Assembly: GCA_035503055.1 (NCBI GenBank)
Contig: DATJTV010000368.1
Span: forward strand, 1 to 8,769
Direction: 5' to 3'
DNA from: JAKAWQ01 sp035503055
Lineage (GTDB): Bacteria; Pseudomonadota; Alphaproteobacteria; Acetobacterales; Acetobacteraceae
Length of the DNA stretch: 8,769 bases
Below, piece after piece: positions 1-6,388 of the stretch (within the stretch, counting starts at the first letter, position 1; the number at the start of each line of letters is the position of its first letter). Under the pieces are notes generated by a model. The model was given only the letters and a program-made list of their open reading frames with translations. It was not told the origin of the DNA and ran no database searches. A program made the translations under genes and the position numbers.

Positions 1-172
1 TAGCCAACCCGCGCATCAGAGTCTGATCAACCGTCGTCTTGCGCTGCCGCGTCCTCCGCTGCGCAGCCCATCAACCCGTCAACCCGTCAACAGGGTCGGA
101 ATCCCGTGTCAAATGCCCTTGACGGCGAACATGAGAATCACTGAAGGCGTGAATCACGCGGGAAAACAAAGA
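1..172. other. Intergenic region without a supportable gene
   Basis: I find no convincing coding frame, RNA gene or insertion sequence here. Visible structure is a short odd-centred palindrome (ATCAGA-G-TCTGAT, 15-27), a small tandem repeat of TCAACCCG (71-91, listed separately) and a TTGACG hexamer at 119-124 without a good -10 partner. A minus-strand ATG lies at 16-14, which could open a gene running off the left edge, but only five codons are visible and no ribosome-binding site precedes it, so I do not call it. The segment lies downstream of the PhyH operon and is separated from it by the 173-218 palindrome. Confidence 0.5.
71..91. repeat. Short tandem repeat, TCAACCCG x 2.6
   Basis: Two perfect 8-bp units (71-78 and 79-86) are followed by a partial third, TCAAC (87-91). 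On the other strand this reads as successive TTGACGGG/TTGATGGG units. It lies in a gene-free stretch and no function can be assigned. It may be simple slippage or the edge of a dispersed intergenic repeat. Confidence 0.6.
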
Positions 173-218
173 CCTAGAGCGGGATGCGTGAGCCCGAGGG
201 AACGCATCCCGCTCTAGG
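173..218. terminator. Perfect 17-bp palindrome at the end of the PhyH operon (terminator-like, probably a dispersed repeat)
   Basis: Arms 173-189 and 202-218 are exact reverse complements (17 bp), with a 12-base loop at 190-201. The right arm contains the TAG stop codon (214-216, minus strand) of the PhyH gene, so the element begins inside the last codons of that gene. No T-run follows on the minus strand (plus-strand bases 160-172 read gggaaaacaaaga, giving a short TCTTTGTTTTCCC stretch), so it may act as a weak intrinsic terminator or an mRNA 3'-end stabiliser. From memory, AGAGCGGGAT-type palindromes are dispersed in Rhizobiales-like genomes. A partial extra copy of the arm (GATCCCGCTC, 218-227) abuts the palindrome within the gene, suggesting insertion or duplication. 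Confidence 0.75.
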
Positions 219-1023
219 ATCCCGCTCCTCGTCGCCAGACGATGGGAAAAGCGTCGCTGTCCATAAGTAGGCCTGGCTCGGGGGCACCGGGGAAGGCCTC
301 GGGCGGCGGCGACATGAAGCCCGGGCGTACCGCGTAGCGGACATCGTCGCCGGTGAAGCGGGCGGCGAAAGCGCGGCGCCGGTGGGGGGAGCGGTTGCCG
401 GGCGCGCCGTGCAGAACGAGACCGTTGAAAAGAATGGCGTCCCCGGGTTCGAGGTCCCAGCCGAGCAGCGTGTAGCGGTCGCGTTCGGCGTCGATATCCG
501 GCACCGCCTCGAGCCGGGAGTCGCGGCCTTCGTGCGCGTTACCGTCGGCGAAGCGTTTTGGCGTGTACCAGGCGCCCCATTTGTGCGAGCCGGCCACGTA
601 TTCGACACAGGTATCGCGGCTGACCGGATCAAGCGGAATCCAGAGGCTCACGGCCGCCGTTCCGTCGAGCGTCCAGTACGGTAGGTCGTGATGCCAGGGC
701 GTCGGCTCGAGCGTGCCCGGCTCCTTCACCAGCACGTGCTCGTGGAAGAGGTTGATCTTCTCAGCGCCCATGATCTCGCCGGCGAGGCCGGCGGCGGGCG
801 AATGGAGGAGAAATTCGCGGTACTCGGGGATACGGCGCCAGTTGCAGTAATCGCCGAGGAAGAGCCCGGGCCTGCCATCCGGCGTGTAGCGCTTGGCGAA
901 AGGACCAGGCTCGGCGAGATTGCGCTCGACGCCCGCGGCGAGCATCGCGATCCAACGCGGATCGAAGACCTGGCGCAGACAGACGACACCGTCGCGTTCA
1001 AATGATTCGCGGGTTGTGCTCAT
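214..1023 (-). CDS. Phytanoyl-CoA dioxygenase (PhyH) family Fe(II)/2-oxoglutarate-dependent oxygenase
   Basis: A 269-residue soluble protein, within the usual PhyH size range. These enzymes use Fe(II), O2 and 2-oxoglutarate to hydroxylate small molecules. The jelly-roll core carries the iron facial triad: His111 and Asp113 in the WHHDLPYW motif (110-117), and distal His205 in LVLHGAPGN (202-210). One of Arg215-217 is the expected 2-oxoglutarate anchor. The start is chosen at ATG 1023 because AGGGAA (1035-1030) lies six bases upstream and the family N-terminus (SFERDGVVCLRQVF) begins at once; the frame is open further upstream only as an artefact across the M20 gene. It is the last gene of the minus-strand operon, 13 bases after the M20 stop. 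Its TAG stop lies inside the 173-218 palindrome, so the last residues (GAGS) may be altered compared with relatives. The substrate is unknown. PhyH members act on acyl-CoAs, ectoine, phosphonates and natural products, and no residue here decides between them. Confidence 0.88.
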   Translation of the reverse strand: MSTTRESFERDGVVCLRQVFDPRWIAMLAAGVERNLAEPGPFAKRYTPDGRPGLFLGDYCNWRRIPEYREFLLHSPAAGLAGEIMGAEKINLFHEHVLVKEPGTLEPTPWHHDLPYWTLDGTAAVSLWIPLDPVSRDTCVEYVAGSHKWGAWYTPKRFADGNAHEGRDSRLEAVPDIDAERDRYTLLGWDLEPGDAILFNGLVLHGAPGNRSPHRRRAFAARFTGDDVRYAVRPGFMSPPPEAFPGAPEPGLLMDSDAFPIVWRRGAGS

Positions 1024-1036
1024 GGGATGTTCCCTG

Positions 1037-2215
1037 TTACAGCCCGGCGGCGGCGAGGCCGAGGATCGCGCGCGCGCAGGCCGTGGCGCGCGGCACCAGG
1101 CTATCGATCTTGAGGAACTCCTCCGGACTGTGGGCCTTGCCGCCGACCGGCCCCACTGCGCAGATCGTCGGCGCGCCAACGGCCGCGGTGAATCCGGAAT
1201 CGGCGCAGCCGCCCGAGAACTCCCCGCTGGTCGCGAAGCCGCTCGCCTCCGCCGCTGCGGCATAGACGCCGAGCAGGCGCTTGGCCGCGTCGTCCTGCGT
1301 GAGCGGGAGGAATTCCCCGCGGATCTCGAGCGTGGCACTTGTTCCCGGCACGAAGCTCCGCGCGACGATCGCTTTGATCTCCGCCATCACCTTCTCGCGG
1401 TCCTCGGGCGCCACGTAGCGGAGGTCGATCCGGCCTTCGGCCCAGGGGGCCACGGTGTTCACGCTCTGCCCGCCCGAGACGAGCCCGACATTGAGCGTGA
1501 TGCCGCGTGGAATATCGGTAAGCGCATGGATTGCCACGATCTTCCGCGCCAATTCCTCGATGGCGCTGATTCCCTCGGTGAAGCTGCCGCCCGAATGCGC
1601 CGCCTTGCCGGTGATGCGCATCACCATGAAGACGCCGCCTTTGCGCCCGCTCACGACATTGCCCGAGAGGCGGCCGGGCTCGCTGTTGAAGACCGCCCGC
1701 GCCCCGCGCGCTTCCGCCTCGATGACGGCCCGCCCCTCGGGGCTGCCGATCTCCTCATCGCCGGTGAAGAGCCCGACGAGCGGCCCCGGCGCGCTCCCGA
1801 ACCGCGCGAAGGCGGCAAGCACGAAGGAATTCATCACCAGCCCGGCCTTCATGTCGGCCACGCCCGGCCCTCTCGCCATGCCGTCCTCGAGCGTGAAAGG
1901 CCGCCGCGCCACCTCGCCGTCGGGGTAGACCGTGTCACGATGCCCCATCAGCACGATCTTGCGGTTCGAGGCGCCGGGTCCGCCGGCGGGGACGAGCGCG
2001 CGCAGGCAATCGCCATGCTTTTTCTGGGGCAGGGTTTCGACCGCAATGCCATTGCCCTCGAGGAAGCGACGGATCGCCGCACCGACCGCGTCGATCCCGG
2101 GCTTGTTGTAGCTCCCGCTGTCGATCGAGACGATCTCGCGGAGCAGCGCGATCATTGCGGGCTGCTGCTCGACCAGCCAGGCGGCAATCGGCGCGAAGGG
2201 ATCGGATGCGCTCAC
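1037..2215 (-). CDS. M20 family metallopeptidase, glutamate carboxypeptidase (CPG2)-like
   Basis: A 392-residue di-zinc amidohydrolase, predicted to remove a C-terminal amino acid or an acyl group from a small amide. All canonical M20 residues are present: His92 and Asp94 (GHRDTV), bridging Asp121 (GVADMKAG), catalytic Glu154 and ligand Glu155 (TGDEEIGS), Glu179 (NSEPGR), His207 in the lid domain (KAAHSGG) and final ligand His362 (GGKAHSPEEF). The layout matches Pseudomonas carboxypeptidase G2, which cleaves glutamate from folates, but here no signal peptide precedes the catalytic domain, so it should be cytoplasmic. The start is GTG at 2215. GAGGAG (2230-2225) sits nine bases upstream of it but only two bases from an out-of-frame ATG at 2222. 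It is the third gene of the operon, between the amidase (37-base gap) and PhyH (13-base gap). Folate-type specificity is not demonstrated; other N-acyl amino acids or dipeptides are equally possible. Confidence 0.9.
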   Translation of the reverse strand: MSASDPFAPIAAWLVEQQPAMIALLREIVSIDSGSYNKPGIDAVGAAIRRFLEGNGIAVETLPQKKHGDCLRALVPAGGPGASNRKIVLMGHRDTVYPDGEVARRPFTLEDGMARGPGVADMKAGLVMNSFVLAAFARFGSAPGPLVGLFTGDEEIGSPEGRAVIEAEARGARAVFNSEPGRLSGNVVSGRKGGVFMVMRITGKAAHSGGSFTEGISAIEELARKIVAIHALTDIPRGITLNVGLVSGGQSVNTVAPWAEGRIDLRYVAPEDREKVMAEIKAIVARSFVPGTSATLEIRGEFLPLTQDDAAKRLLGVYAAAAEASGFATSGEFSGGCADSGFTAAVGAPTICAVGPVGGKAHSPEEFLKIDSLVPRATACARAILGLAAAGL

Positions 2216-2224
2216 GAAACATGG

Positions 2225-2230
2225 CTCCTC
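2225..2230 (-). promoter_or_regulatory. Ribosome-binding site GAGGAG deciding the GTG start of the M20 gene
   Basis: The minus strand reads GAGGAG at 2230-2225, nine bases before the GTG at 2215. This is optimal spacing. The nearby ATG at 2222 is only two bases away and out of frame. The site therefore supports the GTG codon as the true start. Confidence 0.6.
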
Positions 2231-2252
2231 ATCGGTTTGGCTCCTTCGCCGC

Positions 2253-3650
2253 TCACTCCAGCGTTGCGCAGCCGAGACTGTCGGAGAGAAGCTCGATCGT
2301 ACGCGCGGCGCGCAGCACGAGGTCGTCGCGGTAGAGCCCTGCCGCGATCTGCACCGAGCGGGGCAGGCCGGTCTCGTCGAGGCCGAGCGGTATGCTGATC
2401 GCGGGCTGGCGGCTCAGGTTGAAGGTGAAGGTCCACGGCGCCCATTCCTGCCAGAGCGCCTCCACCGGGTTCGTCGTCGGCTTGTCCGCGAGCGGGGCGC
2501 GGTTCGGCACGCTCGGGCAGAGCACGAGGTCGTAGCGCCGGTGCAGCGATGCCATGGTGTGCGCGACGACAAGGCGCAGCGCCTCCGCACCGATGAATTC
2601 CTGAGCCGTCATGCTGCTTTCGGCCGCCGCGACTTCGAGGAGGCCGGGATCGAGCATCCGGCGCCGCGTTTCGGGGAAGGATTCGACCAGGCGCGCGAGC
2701 GCGACACCCCAGATCCGGCCGAAGACGGCGCGCGTGTCGGGCAGGCCGGGATCGACCTCCTCGACCAGCGCTCCTTCCTTGCCGAGCAGATGCGCGGCGT
2801 GCGTGAGCGCCTCGCGCCCGGTCGGATCGAGCGGCGCGTCGAACCCGTGGGTCGAGAGCACGGCGACGCGAAGCCCCGCCACGCCCGCCTCCATACCCGC
2901 GCGCCAGTCGCGCGGATCGTCGGGCAGCGCATAGGGGTCGCGATGGTCGAAGCGGGCGATCGCGGAAAGCAAAAGTGCGGCATCGCCGACCGAGCGCGTC
3001 ATCGGCCCGGCGACCGCGACGGTGGCGAAGGCGCCGAGAGGCCATTGCGGCACGCGCCCGAAGCTCGGCTTGAGGCCGACGACTCCGGACCAGGCCGCGG
3101 GAATGCGGATCGAGCCGCCGCCGTCGGTGCCGATATGCAGCGGCCCGAAGCCCGCGGCCGCCGCCGCCGCCGCGCCGGCGGAGGAGCCGCCCGGCGTGTG
3201 CTGCGGATTCCACGGATTGCGCGTCACCCCGGTGAGCGGACAGTCCCCGGGCGACTTCCAGCCGAACTCGGTGGTGGTGGTCTTGCCGATGATCACCGCA
3301 CCGGCCGATTTGAGCGCAAGCGAGACCGGCGCGTCGTCCACCATCGGATCGGCGGAGGTGAGCCGGCTGCCGCGGCGCGTCGGAAAGCCCGCGAGATCGA
3401 TCAGGTCCTTGACGGTGCAGGGCACGCCGTCGAGCAGGCCGAGCGGCCTGCCTGCCTGCCAGCGCTTCTCGCTCTCCCGCGCCGCGCTCGCCGCATGCTC
3501 GTTCATCACGACGAAGGCGTTGAGCACCGGATTGTAGCGCTCGATGCGCTCGCTCACCGCGGCCATCGCCTCCACCGGGCTCAGACTGCCGTGCGCGTAG
3601 TGGTCGAGCAGCTGCTCGGCGGTCATCAAGGCCGGATCGGTCGCCGCCAT
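2253..3650 (-). CDS. Amidase signature (AS) family amidohydrolase
   Basis: A 465-residue cytoplasmic serine hydrolase of the GatA/amidase superfamily, which hydrolyses amides to acid plus amine or ammonia. The Ser-cisSer-Lys triad is complete: Lys81 (CTVKDLIDLAG), cis-Ser156 (GGSSAG, 154-159) and nucleophile Ser180 (GTDGGGSIR). The 75- and 24-residue spacings match those I recall for GatA (Lys79, Ser154, Ser178). An alanine run (about 160-166) follows the cis-Ser motif. The start is ATG 3650, eight bases after the stop of the methionine synthase-like gene. The Shine-Dalgarno sequence is weak, so translation may be coupled to the upstream gene. The frame remains open far upstream, but only as a G+C-driven shadow of the neighbouring gene. 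It is a catabolic type rather than GatA itself: no gatB or gatC is adjacent and the neighbours are hydrolases and a dioxygenase. The substrate is unknown; aryl or alkyl amides, ureido compounds and peptide-like amides are all possible. Confidence 0.92.
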   Translation of the reverse strand: MAATDPALMTAEQLLDHYAHGSLSPVEAMAAVSERIERYNPVLNAFVVMNEHAASAARESEKRWQAGRPLGLLDGVPCTVKDLIDLAGFPTRRGSRLTSADPMVDDAPVSLALKSAGAVIIGKTTTTEFGWKSPGDCPLTGVTRNPWNPQHTPGGSSAGAAAAAAAGFGPLHIGTDGGGSIRIPAAWSGVVGLKPSFGRVPQWPLGAFATVAVAGPMTRSVGDAALLLSAIARFDHRDPYALPDDPRDWRAGMEAGVAGLRVAVLSTHGFDAPLDPTGREALTHAAHLLGKEGALVEEVDPGLPDTRAVFGRIWGVALARLVESFPETRRRMLDPGLLEVAAAESSMTAQEFIGAEALRLVVAHTMASLHRRYDLVLCPSVPNRAPLADKPTTNPVEALWQEWAPWTFTFNLSRQPAISIPLGLDETGLPRSVQIAAGLYRDDLVLRAARTIELLSDSLGCATLE

Positions 3651-3658
3651 GCTCGTTG

Positions 3659-4675
3659 TCAGACCCGTTCCCGGGCAAGCGCAGCGCCCGCCCCGAGTGA
3701 AGCGAGCTTCGCCATCGCGACCTCGCGGCGCATCGGCACCATGCCGCAATTGGTGCAGGGATAGACCCGATCCTTCGGCACGAAGCGCGCGGCCGCCATG
3801 ATCGTCTCCGCCACCTGCTCGGGCGTCTCCACCACGTCGGTCGCGACGTCGATCGCGCCGACAAGCACGTCCTTGCCCTTCAACAGGCCGATGAGCTCGA
3901 TCGGCACATGCGAATTGCGGCACTCGAGCGAGACCTGATCGATGCGGCTCGCCGCGAGGGCGGGAAAAATCTCCTCGTACTGGCGCCATTCCCTGCCGAG
4001 GCTGCTCTTCCAGTCGAGATTGGCCTTGATGCCGTAGCCGTAGCAGATATGCACGGCCGTCTTGCAGGTGAGCCCCTCGGCGGCGCGCTCGAGCGCGGAA
4101 ATGCCCCACTCCTTCACCGCATCGAGATAGACGTTGAAGGCGGGCTCGTCGAACTGGATCGTATCCACGCCGTCCGCTTGCAAGCCCCTTGCCTCCTCGT
4201 TGAGCAGCGCAGCGAACCGCATCGCGAGCTTCACCCGATCGCCGTAATACGCATCGGCGATCGTATCGACGATCGTCATCGGCCCCGGCAGGGTGATCTT
4301 GAGCTTGCGCTTCGTATGCGCGCGGGCCAGCCGCGCCTCCGTCGCATGAACCCGCCCGGTGAGACGGGGCTCGCCGCTTACGGTCGGCACCATCGCCTTG
4401 TACCGGTTGTCGCGAATTCCCATTTCGACCTTCCGGCCGAAATCGATGCCTTCGACGAAGGCGAGGAAGCCGTGCACGAAGTGCTGGCGCGACTGTTCGC
4501 CATCGGTCACGATGTCGATTCCGGCATCCTCCTGCTCCTTGATCGCAAGCAGCGTCGCGTCGCGCTGCGCGGCGGCAAGCTCAGCGCCCGAGAGCCGCCA
4601 GGGCGCCCACAGCACGTTCGGCTCGGCGAGCCACGAGGGCTTCGGCAGGCTTCCGGCGATCGTCGTCTCGAACAT
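3659..4675 (-). CDS. MetE C-terminal-like methionine synthase, MesD-type (folate-independent) candidate
   Basis: A 338-residue single-domain protein equal to the catalytic C-terminal half of cobalamin-independent methionine synthase, lacking the N-terminal barrel of full-length MetE (about 750 residues). It would transfer a methyl group to homocysteine thiolate held by zinc. Probable zinc ligands are His209 and Cys211 (VHICYGYG), Glu251 (SLECRNSH) and Cys310 (CTNCGM). The Cys-to-Glu spacing is about 18 residues longer than in MetE, as expected for an outlying subfamily. Substrate-binding motifs IAGSLP (6-11) and QFDEPAF (174-180) are present. Segments such as AGSLPKPSWLAEP, DGEQSRQHFV and SHVPIELI look very like what I recall of Acinetobacter MesD, which needs O2 and partner MesX (DUF1852). 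No MesX is encoded here. It is the first gene of the minus-strand operon; GAGG lies five bases before ATG 4675. Family membership is secure, but the MesD assignment comes from memory. A role in catabolic demethylation is an alternative. Confidence 0.85.
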   Translation of the reverse strand: MFETTIAGSLPKPSWLAEPNVLWAPWRLSGAELAAAQRDATLLAIKEQEDAGIDIVTDGEQSRQHFVHGFLAFVEGIDFGRKVEMGIRDNRYKAMVPTVSGEPRLTGRVHATEARLARAHTKRKLKITLPGPMTIVDTIADAYYGDRVKLAMRFAALLNEEARGLQADGVDTIQFDEPAFNVYLDAVKEWGISALERAAEGLTCKTAVHICYGYGIKANLDWKSSLGREWRQYEEIFPALAASRIDQVSLECRNSHVPIELIGLLKGKDVLVGAIDVATDVVETPEQVAETIMAAARFVPKDRVYPCTNCGMVPMRREVAMAKLASLGAGAALARERV

Positions 4676-4807
4676 CGTCGCCTCGCAGTCGGGGATTATG
4701 GGTCCACGGATTTATAGCCTCGGCACGGAGACCTGCATACCGCCGGCGGTTTGCGGCCGCCGCGGGCGCGGCTATGCTCGCCGGCGCCGCACGAAGGAAA
4801 CAGGCCC
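4676..4807. promoter_or_regulatory. Divergent promoter region between the two operons
   Basis: These 132 bases separate the start of the methionine synthase-like gene from the deacetylase gene. The left part is AT-richer: on the minus strand TATAAA (4716-4711) and CATAAT (4700-4695) could serve as -10 elements for the minus operon, but I see no good -35 with either. The right part is almost pure G+C with nested inverted repeats (such as GCGGCCGC, 4753-4760) and a better promoter for the plus operon, listed separately. I see no S-box, SAM-II, SahR-like or cobalamin riboswitch signature, although the region is close to a methionine gene. Co-regulation of the two operons from here is plausible but unproven. 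Confidence 0.5.
4751..4778 (+). promoter_or_regulatory. Candidate sigma70-type promoter for the deacetylase operon
   Basis: TTGCGG (4751-4756) is followed after 16 bases by TATGCT (4773-4778). Transcription would begin near 4785, giving a leader of about 23 bases. GAAGGAA (4793-4799) lies eight bases before the ATG at 4808, so the leader would still hold a full ribosome-binding site. This is a match by eye only. Confidence 0.35.
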
Positions 4808-5710
4808 ATGAACGACAACGCCTCCGCCCCCGAACCCTGGCGATGGCCGGAGGAGACCTGGCGGCGCATCGTCGGCCGCGCCCGGGCCGGTCGGAGCCTC
4901 AAGCCCGCGCGCTGGCCCGAGGGCGCGCGCTGCGCGGTGGGCCTTTCCTTCGACGCCGACCACGACACCATTCCGCTGCGCGATGCCGATGAAAGCCCGA
5001 TGCGACTCAGCCAGGGCCAGTACGGCTCGCGCCAGGCGATCCCGCGCATCCGCCGCCTGCTCGCCGCCGAGCAGATTCCCGCCACGTTCTTCTATCCGGC
5101 GGTCTCCGCGCTCCTCTATCCGGACGAAGTGCACGCGCTCGCGGCGGAGGGGCACGAGATCGGGATCCACTCCTGGATCCACGAGCGCAACACCACTCTC
5201 CCCCTCGCGGCGGAGCGAGATCTTTCCCGCCGCGCCGCCGACGTGCTCGCGGATCTCGCGGGCCGGGAGCCGGTCGGCATGCGCACGGCGAGCTGGGATT
5301 TTTCCCCCAACACGCTCGCGATCATCCGCGAGATGGGTCTTCTCTACGATTCGAGCCTGATGGCGGACGACGATCCCTATGAGCTGTTGGCGGACGGCGA
5401 GCCGACCGGGATCGTCGAGCTGCCGCCGGAATGGATCCGCGACGACGCCGTCTATTTCAACATGGAGCGTTTCAGCGGGCTCCGTCCCTATACGCCGCCC
5501 TCTTCGGTGGAGGAAATCTTCCGCGCCGAGTTCGACGGCGCCTGGGAAGAGCGCGGCCTCTACATCCTCACCATGCACCCCCATATCAGCGGCCACCGCT
5601 CGCGTCTGCCGGTGCTCGCGCGGCTGATCGCGCACATGAAGGAAATGGGTGGCTGCTGGTTCGCCACCCACGAGCAGATCGCGCGCTGGTGCAAAGCAGA
5701 GGCATCGTAA
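4808..5710 (+). CDS. Polysaccharide deacetylase (NodB, CE4) family protein, PuuE/HP0310-like
   Basis: A 300-residue protein with one NodB-type barrel (about 42-290). Metal-site residues are visible: Asp49 and Asp51 in LSFDADHD, His121 and His125 in GIHSWIHE, Arg159 in MRTASWDFSP, and His257 in MHPHISGH. There is no signal peptide or membrane anchor, so it acts in the cytoplasm. This matches the subgroup that includes Helicobacter HP0310 and the PuuE allantoinase-like proteins, which often act on small amides or ureides rather than on cell-wall polymers. The start is ATG 4808, preceded eight bases upstream by GAAGGAA. It leads a plus-strand operon, 29 bases before the flavin reductase-like gene. 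Being divergent from an operon with an amidase and an M20 hydrolase, a role in small-amide metabolism seems more likely than polysaccharide deacetylation, but this rests on context. Confidence 0.88.
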   Translation: MNDNASAPEPWRWPEETWRRIVGRARAGRSLKPARWPEGARCAVGLSFDADHDTIPLRDADESPMRLSQGQYGSRQAIPRIRRLLAAEQIPATFFYPAVSALLYPDEVHALAAEGHEIGIHSWIHERNTTLPLAAERDLSRRAADVLADLAGREPVGMRTASWDFSPNTLAIIREMGLLYDSSLMADDDPYELLADGEPTGIVELPPEWIRDDAVYFNMERFSGLRPYTPPSSVEEIFRAEFDGAWEERGLYILTMHPHISGHRSRLPVLARLIAHMKEMGGCWFATHEQIARWCKAEAS

Positions 5711-5739
5711 GCCTCGGCGAAGGAAAGGATAGACCGGCC

Positions 5740-6384
5740 ATGTTCTTCGACTTCGACCGCATCAGCGCCGACAACCGCTACAAGCTCCTGGTCTCCACCG
5801 TGGTGCCGCGGCCGATCGCGTGGGTGGTTTCCATCGATCTCGCGGGAAGGGTCAATGCCGCGCCGTTCTCGTTCTTCAACGCGGTCTCGCAGGAACCGCC
5901 GATCGTGGTGATCGGGATCGGCGGGCGGGAGCCCGGCCGGAGCAAGGACACGGCGGAGAACATCCGCCACACGCCGGAGTTCGTGGTGAACCTCGTCAAC
6001 GTCGCGTGCGCCGAGCCGATGAACGTGACGGCGATCGAGTGGGGCCCGGAGGTGCGCGAGCTGGAGGAGGCCGGGCTCACGCCCATTCCCTCCGAAAAGG
6101 TGAGGCCGCCGCGCATCGCCGAGAGCCCGGTCTCGCTCGAATGCGTGAAACACGCAACCGTGGAGCTCGGCGCAGATCGTTCGGTGGTGTTCGGCAGGGT
6201 CGTCGCGATGCACGTCGCGGACGAGGCTGTCCTCGATGCGGCGAAATGCTATATCGACACGCCAAAGCTCGATCTGATCGGCCGCATGCATGGGCGCGGC
6301 TGGTACACGCGCACGCGCGATCGCTTCGAAATGCCGCGCATCGCGGTCGCGGAATGGAAGGGCCGCGCGAAAGCGGCGGAATGA
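5740..6384 (+). CDS. Flavin reductase-like FMN-binding protein (DIM6/NTAB type)
   Basis: A 214-residue split-barrel protein. The FMN-binding core shows RPIAWVVSID (24-33), NAAPFSFFNAVSQEPP (39-54), KDTAENI (69-75) with FVVNLVN (81-87), and GRMHGRGWYTRTRDRFEMPR (181-200). Family members reduce FMN or FAD with NAD(P)H to feed reduced flavin to a partner oxygenase, or bind FMN for their own redox chemistry. The start is ATG 5740, with AGGAAAGGA (5721-5729) ten bases upstream. An apparent longer frame reaching back into the deacetylase gene is a shadow. No flavin-dependent monooxygenase is encoded in the window, so its partner is unknown. The nearby oxygenase (PhyH) does not need flavin. A link to O2-dependent MesD-type methionine synthesis is conceivable but unproven. 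Confidence 0.88.
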   Translation: MFFDFDRISADNRYKLLVSTVVPRPIAWVVSIDLAGRVNAAPFSFFNAVSQEPPIVVIGIGGREPGRSKDTAENIRHTPEFVVNLVNVACAEPMNVTAIEWGPEVRELEEAGLTPIPSEKVRPPRIAESPVSLECVKHATVELGADRSVVFGRVVAMHVADEAVLDAAKCYIDTPKLDLIGRMHGRGWYTRTRDRFEMPRIAVAEWKGRAKAAE

Positions 6385-6388
6385 AATC

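Noticed and set aside
1024..1338. N-terminal extension of the PhyH frame into the M20 gene
   Set aside because: Ser/Arg/Ala-rich shadow; ATG 1023 has a ribosome-binding site and begins the family homology.
893..2398. Long plus-strand open frame (about 500 codons) opposite the M20 gene
   Set aside because: It is antisense to a gene with complete M20 catalytic motifs, has Arg/Ala/Gly/Asp-rich composition without any domain, and such shadows are expected at this G+C content.
2253..3650. Considered as GatA of the tRNA amidotransferase
   Set aside because: No gatB or gatC nearby and the operon holds unrelated catabolic-type enzymes; the triad is shared by all amidase-signature proteins.
2541..3764. 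Long plus-strand frame opposite the amidase gene
   Set aside because: Low-complexity Arg/Ala/Gly-rich translation opposite a well-supported amidase; no motif or ribosome-binding site.
2212..3864. Minus-strand frame of about 550 codons overlapping the amidase gene in another phase
   Set aside because: Its translation is Arg-rich low complexity, while the alternative frame gives a full amidase with an intact Ser-Ser-Lys triad.
3651..4109. N-terminal extension of the amidase frame into the methionine synthase-like gene
   Set aside because: The extension overlaps a gene with strong MetE motifs and has unnatural composition; the family N-terminus fits ATG 3650.
3659..4675. Considered as a truncated metE pseudogene
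   Set aside because: The frame is intact with all four zinc ligands, its own ribosome-binding site and a natural start; stand-alone MetE-C-like proteins form known functional families.
5431..5739. Extension of the flavin reductase frame back into the deacetylase gene, suggesting a fusion
   Set aside because: The deacetylase is complete in its own frame and the flavin reductase has its own ribosome-binding site and ATG at 5740.
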